Source: VAZQ01 sp963807865
GTDB lineage: Bacteria; Pseudomonadota; Alphaproteobacteria; Rhizobiales; Xanthobacteraceae
Assembly: GCA_963807865.1 (NCBI GenBank)
Contig: CAWEDK010000017.1
Coordinates: forward strand, 186,001-250,000
Direction of reading: 5' to 3'
Length of the DNA: 64,000 bases
The position numbers and the translations under genes are program-made. The number at the start of each line of letters is the position of its first letter. Position 1 is the stretch's first letter. Below are positions 58,947 to 64,000 of the stretch, in pieces. The notes under the pieces were generated by a model. The model saw nothing but the letters and a program-made list of their open reading frames with translations. It made no database searches and was not told the DNA's origin.

Positions 58947-59917
58947 TGTTCAATCTTGCCGATGTGACGGACCGCTTCCTCGATGCGCGCGGAATCCTTC
59001 GTCCAGAAATCCTTAAACGTCTTGCCGTCCTGGAATTGCAGCGGAACACCCAGCATGTCCATTTGCTTTACGAACTCCGGGTCCTTGACCGCATCGGCAA
59101 TCCCGCTCTGAAGTTTCGCCAGAACATCCGGCGGGACCTTGGACGACGTAAAGAGGCCTGCCCACAAATAGTATTCAACGGGATAGCCGCTTTCCATGAC
59201 CGTGGGTACATCGGGCATGAGTGCAACGCGCGTGCCGCCCGTTCCCACCAGAGCACGGAGCTGGCCGCTCTTGATGAATGGCGCAAGCACGGCCGGTCCG
59301 CCGAAGGTGGCTGCAACGTGTCCGCCGAGCAGCGCCGTGATGGACGGTCCGCCGCCCGTGTAGGCAACGTGCTTGAGTTGGATTCCGGCGGCGTGGGCAA
59401 TCATTTCCGCCGGGAGGTGCACCGGCCCATAGGTGCCCGATGAAGCATAGGGTATCTGGCCGGGGCGCTTCTTCGCGTCTGCGACAAACTCCGCGAAGTC
59501 CTTCCATGGTGCATCGGCCTTGACGACCATGATCAGTGGATCGGCCGAGATACGTGCCAGTGGGGCGAATTGGGACGGCTCAATCAGAGATTTTCGGCCC
59601 ATGATTGCATCGGATGCCGGGAGTGCCGATATGGCCGTCGTCGTCGCCATGATGGTATAGCCGTCAGGCCGGGCGGTTGCCGTAGCGGACATTCCCAGCC
59701 CGCCGGCTGCGCCGGCACGGTTCGAAACCACGACCGGCTGTTTCCAGATGCGTTCGAGGGCAGCGGCCACCGGTCGTGCGGTCTGGTCGGCGACGCCGCC
59801 GGGTGGGAAGGGCACGATGATTGTTACGGTCTTGGTCGGGAAGTCATTCGCCGAGACGATTCCAACATTCAGGATCAAGGCGGCGAACGTGGTAATAACC
59901 TTTGCAAACGTGTTCAT
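58943..59917 (-). CDS. tctC: TTT-family (Bug) solute receptor, TctC-like
   Basis: The receptor of the only complete TTT importer in the window, 324 aa. The signal peptide is MNTFAKVITTFAALILNVGI. Signatures are VTIIVPFPPGGVADQTARPV, VVVSNRAGAAGGLGMSATAT, PYASSGTYGPVHLPAEM and WAGLFTSSKVPPDVLAKLQS. Start 59917 is chosen for the signal peptide; the frame up to 60043 is shadow. It heads TctB and TctA. It is preceded on the strand by the CapA-like gene, 122 bases away. Confidence 0.9.
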   Translation of the reverse strand: MNTFAKVITTFAALILNVGIVSANDFPTKTVTIIVPFPPGGVADQTARPVAAALERIWKQPVVVSNRAGAAGGLGMSATATARPDGYTIMATTTAISALPASDAIMGRKSLIEPSQFAPLARISADPLIMVVKADAPWKDFAEFVADAKKRPGQIPYASSGTYGPVHLPAEMIAHAAGIQLKHVAYTGGGPSITALLGGHVAATFGGPAVLAPFIKSGQLRALVGTGGTRVALMPDVPTVMESGYPVEYYLWAGLFTSSKVPPDVLAKLQSGIADAVKDPEFVKQMDMLGVPLQFQDGKTFKDFWTKDSARIEEAVRHIGKIEQ

Positions 59918-60039
59918 CTTCCATCCCGTGTTCAAATGCACCATTCGGTGCTTTTCTCCATTTGCCCTTTGCGGCAGGTAGTTGAGGTGGCCAGTCCCTG
60001 ACCGCGCCGTCTTCCCGCCGCCGATGACACCAGGTCCCC

Positions 60040-61242
60040 TCATTCGCCGACGCGAGCTGGCGCGTGACGTGATGCCTCAAACATCTCGCCGCTCGACTTG
60101 ACGGTTTCCTGCGCGGCCGGCACGCGCTCATGCAGCGTCGACGCCGGAAAGCCCATGGTGTGAAGCGCTGCTCGATATCGCGGCGCGAACGGCCTTTCTT
60201 CGCTTGGCGACAACAGGATGCGATCACCCGAAGCCTCAACAGCGGTGCCGTACGGCTCGCTGAACAACCTCAGATCAGCAAGAATCTTGCTGCCGATCTC
60301 CGTGCTGGGTGGTTGCAGAGTCGGCGGCTGCCCGATGCCGGTCTGGCAGCCGATCGCATAGCAATCCTCCAACCCGGTTTTTGTGATGGTCGCTCCAAAC
60401 AGAAAATTTCGTTCCGTCGTGTCATCGAACCATGGTTCGACAACGTCGAACACCAGGTCGCCGGTGCAGTGAACGATCGGCTTGCCGCGATGAAATTCAA
60501 TCGCCGATACGACGTGCTGATGCCCCCCGAACACGCCGTCGGCGCCGGCGTCGATCGCGGCGTGTCCGATCGTTCGTTGATGCTCATGCACCTGGCCGAT
60601 CATCGACACCCCCCAGTGTACATACACGAGGACCACGTCGACGCGCTGTTTAAGCGCAGTGACCTGCGCCGTCATACGCGCAAGGTCGTCGGATGCGGGC
60701 CATGTCTCGATGACCGGTGCGGTACCGGGCAATTCATCGAGGTTGTAGGGGGCCCGGTACGCCGTGCGGACTTTGATCGGATTGACGCCGGCCATTTGCG
60801 GGCTCGCTGCAAAGCCGGTCGGCAACGTCGACGTGTAGCCGAGCAGGCCAATCCGGATGCCGTTTTTTTCGACGACGAGCGGAGCCGAGGCAATATTGAT
60901 GTCGGCGCCCGCGCCGAAGTAGGGGACTTTGTGCTTATCGAGCTGTTCGATCGTGTCCAGCAGGCCCTGATCGCCGAAATCGAGAATGTGATTGTTGGCG
61001 AGGTTGACGGCGCCCACGCCGGCCTCGACCAGTCCTTGAACGTGCTCGCTGTTGCCGCGATGCAAGAATTTCTTGCCCCGAACCGGCACTCCTTGTTGGG
61101 AGAGCGGATGCTCCACATTCAAGAACGAGAAGTCAGCGTCGCGAAACAAGGCCGCAAGCTCGCCAAGCATGCCTGAACCCTTGATCCGCTCAGGTGCGAT
61201 GTCGCCGCCCGTCAAGAAGCCGCATCTCCGAGCATTGGGCAC
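60040..61242 (-). CDS. CapA-family metallophosphatase-fold protein
   Basis: A 400-aa protein of the PGA_cap / CapA family (calcineurin-like fold). Motifs are TGGDIAP, FLNVEHPLS, VNLANNHILDFGDQG (NHxxD), VYVHWGV and GADGVFGGHQHVVSAIEF. The GTG at 61242 has GGGAGAAAG upstream; the frame to 61341 is less likely. CapA proteins are known from poly-gamma-glutamate capsule work, but related proteins are common beside catabolic transporters, with uncharacterised hydrolytic roles. No capsule genes are present here, so a role in the TTT-linked pathway is more plausible. Confidence 0.82.
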   Translation of the reverse strand: MPNARRCGFLTGGDIAPERIKGSGMLGELAALFRDADFSFLNVEHPLSQQGVPVRGKKFLHRGNSEHVQGLVEAGVGAVNLANNHILDFGDQGLLDTIEQLDKHKVPYFGAGADINIASAPLVVEKNGIRIGLLGYTSTLPTGFAASPQMAGVNPIKVRTAYRAPYNLDELPGTAPVIETWPASDDLARMTAQVTALKQRVDVVLVYVHWGVSMIGQVHEHQRTIGHAAIDAGADGVFGGHQHVVSAIEFHRGKPIVHCTGDLVFDVVEPWFDDTTERNFLFGATITKTGLEDCYAIGCQTGIGQPPTLQPPSTEIGSKILADLRLFSEPYGTAVEASGDRILLSPSEERPFAPRYRAALHTMGFPASTLHERVPAAQETVKSSGEMFEASRHAPARVGE

Positions 61243-61517
61243 GGTCTGCTTTCTCCCATTTTTTGTGAGTAACTTCTGAAGTGGACGCCTGTGACTGTCA
61301 AGGATACCGGGTCGGGGACGAATGCATGGCTGTGGCGTCAATCCTGATGCTGATTGATCTCGTCAACCTTGAGATCTCGCGAACCGCCGATTTCCGTGGC
61401 GGCCCACCGACCCGGTCAAGGTGGCATCCGGTCGCTGCTGTCTGTGCGGAAAATCCCGTCCGTATCGATGAGGCGACAGCCTGAGGCGATCATGATGACT
61501 TGCCCGCAGGCGCGTCC

Positions 61518-62453
61518 TTAAACGGCTGGTAAATCACCCTCGATGCCCAGCATGCGCGCGGCGTTGGTCGACACCATCTTGCGAATCTGGTGGTCGTCGT
61601 AACCAAGATCGATGCAGAGTTTAATGCCGCGGCGAAATCCTTCGAGAGGGCTGATGGTTCCAGTCTGACCGAGATCGGAGCAAAGCACGGTCTGGTCGAC
61701 GCCCGCGGCCTCGACGAGTTTCCGCAGATCTTCGGAGTTGCAGGTCTTGAACTTCGAACCCTCGACGAACATGCAGAGCGAGTGCTCGACAAAGGCGCCC
61801 ATGGCCGCGAGACCCTTGACGTCGTTCATGCTGGCATCGACGATATCTTCGGGGTGAGTGAGCGTCATCCGCTGAACGCCGCGCCGCTTCGCTTCCTCGA
61901 ACACCAGCCAGGTCTCGCTCACGTGAAGATGGCCGCTGGCCAGGACCATGTTGGTCTTCGCTACGATGTCGAGCACTTCCTTGACATCGTCACGTACCGT
62001 CCTGTTGGCGTCGAGGACAGGTATCCCGGCAGCCGGCTGCATTTTCTGGCTTGATGCGGGATGCACCCAATTGGCGGTCTTTTCCCACCGCAGATGATTT
62101 TCTGCAGCAAGTGTCGGAAGCCACACGACCTTGCCTCCCATCGCGGCCGTATGTTCGACCGCGTATGGGTTGATTCCTCCCACGACATTGTTGAGCACGA
62201 TGCTGGAATAGATCTTGGTGCTCAGTTCCGGATGATGTTTGGAAATGAGGGCGGCCGTCATCACGCCGCTGTAGTCGTGATCCTTGGTCACGACCGCCGC
62301 AAACCCGGCGGCGGACGATTCCCGAAGTAGTTCCAGGTGATCGACGCCACGCGGCGCGATCGACGGGCCGCTATGGACATGGGGATCGATGGCGCCCTTC
62401 AACAGGTTGTCGATGCGCCGTTCGACGGTTGCCGAAGTGTCGAAATTCTGCAC
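61518..62453 (-). CDS. DUF6282-family amidohydrolase-like protein
   Basis: A TIM-barrel metallohydrolase-like protein of 311 aa. Candidate metal ligands are AIDPHVHSGPS (HxH), VTKDHDYSG, LASGHLHVSE (HxH), LTHPED and CSDLGQTG (Asp). This pattern matches the family I know as DUF6282, whose substrate is not established. The cupin gene lies 44 bases upstream on the same strand, so both are probably co-transcribed. The frame is intact. Confidence 0.8.
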   Translation of the reverse strand: MQNFDTSATVERRIDNLLKGAIDPHVHSGPSIAPRGVDHLELLRESSAAGFAAVVTKDHDYSGVMTAALISKHHPELSTKIYSSIVLNNVVGGINPYAVEHTAAMGGKVVWLPTLAAENHLRWEKTANWVHPASSQKMQPAAGIPVLDANRTVRDDVKEVLDIVAKTNMVLASGHLHVSETWLVFEEAKRRGVQRMTLTHPEDIVDASMNDVKGLAAMGAFVEHSLCMFVEGSKFKTCNSEDLRKLVEAAGVDQTVLCSDLGQTGTISPLEGFRRGIKLCIDLGYDDHQIRKMVSTNAARMLGIEGDLPAV

Positions 62454-62497
62454 GACTCTGTCCTTGTTCCATCAAGACGGGACTATCGGAAAATGTC

Positions 62498-63355
62498 CTA
62501 TGCCTGCGCTGGCATTGGGTAATCGGCGGCGTTCAGCACAAAACCCGGTCTGGACGAAAAATCGATGCGCGGCGGCCCGAACACATCGATCAACCAGGTG
62601 GTGCCGTCGCCGACGTCTTGCGTCGTGTGAATCACGTTCGACGGGATCACCAGAACCGACGGGCTTTCGTAGTGCTCGTGTTCGTCTGCTTCCCACTTTG
62701 TCTTGTTTGGCCCCCAGGGGTAGCGGAGATGGTGGACGAACGAGCCCTTGAGCGCGAGCGATACCTGTTCGAAATCCTCATGGGAATGCGGGCTGAGTTT
62801 GGTTTCGTCGCGCCGCATGTTCCACGGCATGAAAATATTGATCATCAGATTAGTTGAGCGGAACAGCCGCATCTTCAACGGGCTGGGATCCGGGCTCGGG
62901 AAATCGGCCATTGCGTAATGGCGCAGGCGAAAGCCGCCGACCGGGTCGGGCCAGGGCACGATCGGCGCTACCTCGGGCGCGCCTCCGGAATATTTCGCCG
63001 CATTGGATGCCGCAGCCAGCAAGTCCACCGCCTTGTTCGAGAACACACGAACGACCAACCCGGCTCGTCCAACCGACACGCGGCTGCTGCCCGGGGGGAT
63101 GATGGTGAGGCTGTCTCCTTTGGCTTCGATTCGCTCACCACTTGCTTCGACGGATGCATCGACCTCGGGCAGAAGCAATAAGTATTCGTCCGGATTGTCG
63201 ATCCGCGACAGCACGGCGCCCGCCGCGGCGTCGGTGACGACCACGACAAAATTTGCCGCTCGCGTCATCCAATGACGTGAACCGTCCTCGTCCACCTGTT
63301 GCGGCGCATCCTGGTAATGCCTGGCGTGCGTCGCCGTTCGCAAAGCGTCTGCCAT
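62498..63355 (-). CDS. cupin-domain protein
   Basis: A 285-aa protein with a double-stranded beta-helix (cupin) pattern. The metal-type motif LSPHSHEDFEQVSLALKGSF is near residue 195. The second motif SVLVIPSNVIHTTQDVG lies near residue 248. The N-terminal half (FVVVVTDAAAGAVLSRIDNP, DSLTIIPPGSSRVSVG) looks like a degenerate cupin, making a bicupin. Start 63355 has GGAG 6 bases upstream. It precedes the DUF6282 gene. Function could be a dioxygenase or isomerase; the His-Asp-Glu set supports metal binding. Confidence 0.82.
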   Translation of the reverse strand: MADALRTATHARHYQDAPQQVDEDGSRHWMTRAANFVVVVTDAAAGAVLSRIDNPDEYLLLLPEVDASVEASGERIEAKGDSLTIIPPGSSRVSVGRAGLVVRVFSNKAVDLLAAASNAAKYSGGAPEVAPIVPWPDPVGGFRLRHYAMADFPSPDPSPLKMRLFRSTNLMINIFMPWNMRRDETKLSPHSHEDFEQVSLALKGSFVHHLRYPWGPNKTKWEADEHEHYESPSVLVIPSNVIHTTQDVGDGTTWLIDVFGPPRIDFSSRPGFVLNAADYPMPAQA

Positions 63356-63573
63356 GTCCACTCCGATGCTCTGTCTGTTGCGAAGGGCCGTCACTGAAGA
63401 ATGCTGCAGGCGTTGGCAGTTCGATGAAATCGCTTTGCTATTCCCCGACCGGAGCGCGGCTTATCGCAGCTTCAACCAAGTCTAATTGACACCAGACGTG
63501 GTGTCACTTCATAATGATACGGCGTTTCACGATCGCGAACAACAAAAAGCGGCCTGGGAGCTGACACCTGAAC

Positions 63574-64000
63574 ATGCGAAATTCTGGAATTGGCAGGCGA
63601 GGCTTTCTCAAAGCTGGAGCTGCGACACTTGCGACCAGCGGCGTCGGCGTCACCAAAGCGAACGCCCAGGCGGTAGCGCCGAGGACATTCGTACTTGTGC
63701 ATGGAGCGTGGCACGGTGGATGGTGCTGGCGCCGGGTCGCGGACCGGTTGGTTGCAAAAGGCCACCGCGTTTTCACCCCCACACTTACGGGCCTTGGCGA
63801 GCGGTCGCATCTGCTGAGCAGAGATATCTCACTCGATACGCACATCACGGACGTCGTGAATGTATTCAAATGGGAGGACCTCGAGAACGTTGTGCTTTGC
63901 GGCCACTCCTATGGTGGCTGGCCGATCTCCGGCGTGGCAGAGCAAGTCTTTCCTCAGATTTCGTCAATCGTCTATCTCGACGCCTTTTTGCCAAAGGACG
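63574..64000 (+). CDS. exported alpha/beta hydrolase (EstC/pyrethroid-hydrolase-like), truncated by window end
   Basis: The first 142 residues of an esterase-type alpha/beta hydrolase. A twin-arginine signal (GRRGFLKAGAATLATSG) opens it. TFVLVHGAWHGGWCWRRVAD (oxyanion region), FTPTLTGLGERSHLL and the nucleophile elbow CGHSYGGWP (Ser) follow. The rest lies beyond the right edge. It diverges from the cupin gene across 218 bases. Family members hydrolyse esters of plant or xenobiotic origin; an extracytoplasmic location is implied by the signal. Confidence 0.85.
   Translation, partial: MRNSGIGRRGFLKAGAATLATSGVGVTKANAQAVAPRTFVLVHGAWHGGWCWRRVADRLVAKGHRVFTPTLTGLGERSHLLSRDISLDTHITDVVNVFKWEDLENVVLCGHSYGGWPISGVAEQVFPQISSIVYLDAFLPKD

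Noticed and set aside
60130..61176. A 348-codon plus-strand frame opposite the CapA-like gene
   Set aside because: It is antisense shadow text rich in Arg, Asp and Val, with no motif.

Overview
The window looks like a chromosomal segment of a GC-rich alphaproteobacterium of the Bradyrhizobium/Rhodopseudomonas type. The grounds are the overall gene style, a run of catabolic operons with ABC, TRAP and tripartite tricarboxylate (TTT) importers, and two intergenic palindromic repeats that resemble those I associate with this group. That lineage call is inference. I see no rRNA, tRNA, CRISPR array, phage or complete insertion sequence.

Layout. (1) 1-9.8 kb: a minus-strand unit (NMT1/THI5-type binding protein, permease, Rieske oxygenase, FAD-linked oxidase) diverges from a plus-strand unit (LysR regulator, creatininase-family amidohydrolase, cytosine-deaminase-like amidohydrolase, acyl-CoA ligase); a RidA protein follows. 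Together they suggest oxidative and hydrolytic breakdown of a nitrogenous compound. (2) 9.9-21.6 kb: a second NMT1-type ABC importer, a deaminase-like amidohydrolase, an amidase, an M20 amidohydrolase, an alpha/beta hydrolase, an SDR, a NIPSNAP protein, an aminotransferase and an FCD-type GntR regulator. Several of these enzymes lack textbook catalytic residues, which makes this the best candidate for an undescribed pathway. (3) 21.8-28.8 kb: an ABC membrane half without ATPase, a TRAP importer, a benzoate-CoA-ligase-like enzyme and a luciferase-like monooxygenase. (4) 29.2-36.7 kb: a CoA-dependent beta-oxidation-like set (two crotonases, SDR, nitronate monooxygenase-like protein, CoA ligase, thiolase) with a TetR regulator; a shared operator-like palindrome lies in both divergent promoter regions. 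(5) 36.7-41.7 kb: hydroxyacid dehydrogenase, TTT receptor, metallo-beta-lactamase-fold hydrolase, Gfo/Idh oxidoreductase. (6) 40.9-52.5 kb: a Liv-type ABC importer with a fused LivM-LivG protein, an MhpD-type hydratase, an amidohydrolase, a dienelactone hydrolase, LysR, a CocE-type hydrolase and a TTT receptor. (7) 52.6-64 kb: an ACMSD-like amidohydrolase, a TTT receptor, an alpha/beta hydrolase, a DapA-family aldolase, a complete TTT importer (receptor, TctB, TctA), a CapA-like protein, a DUF6282 amidohydrolase, a cupin and a truncated esterase.

A dominant property is frequent single-base indels that break otherwise well-conserved reading frames, densest at 22.9-25.8 kb and 29.2-35.6 kb. Motifs stay intact on both sides of each break and premature substitutions to stop codons are rare. 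I therefore read most breaks as uncorrected sequencing errors rather than decay, and I give whole-gene spans that bridge them. Genes with many breaks are typed as pseudogene; those with few are typed as CDS.
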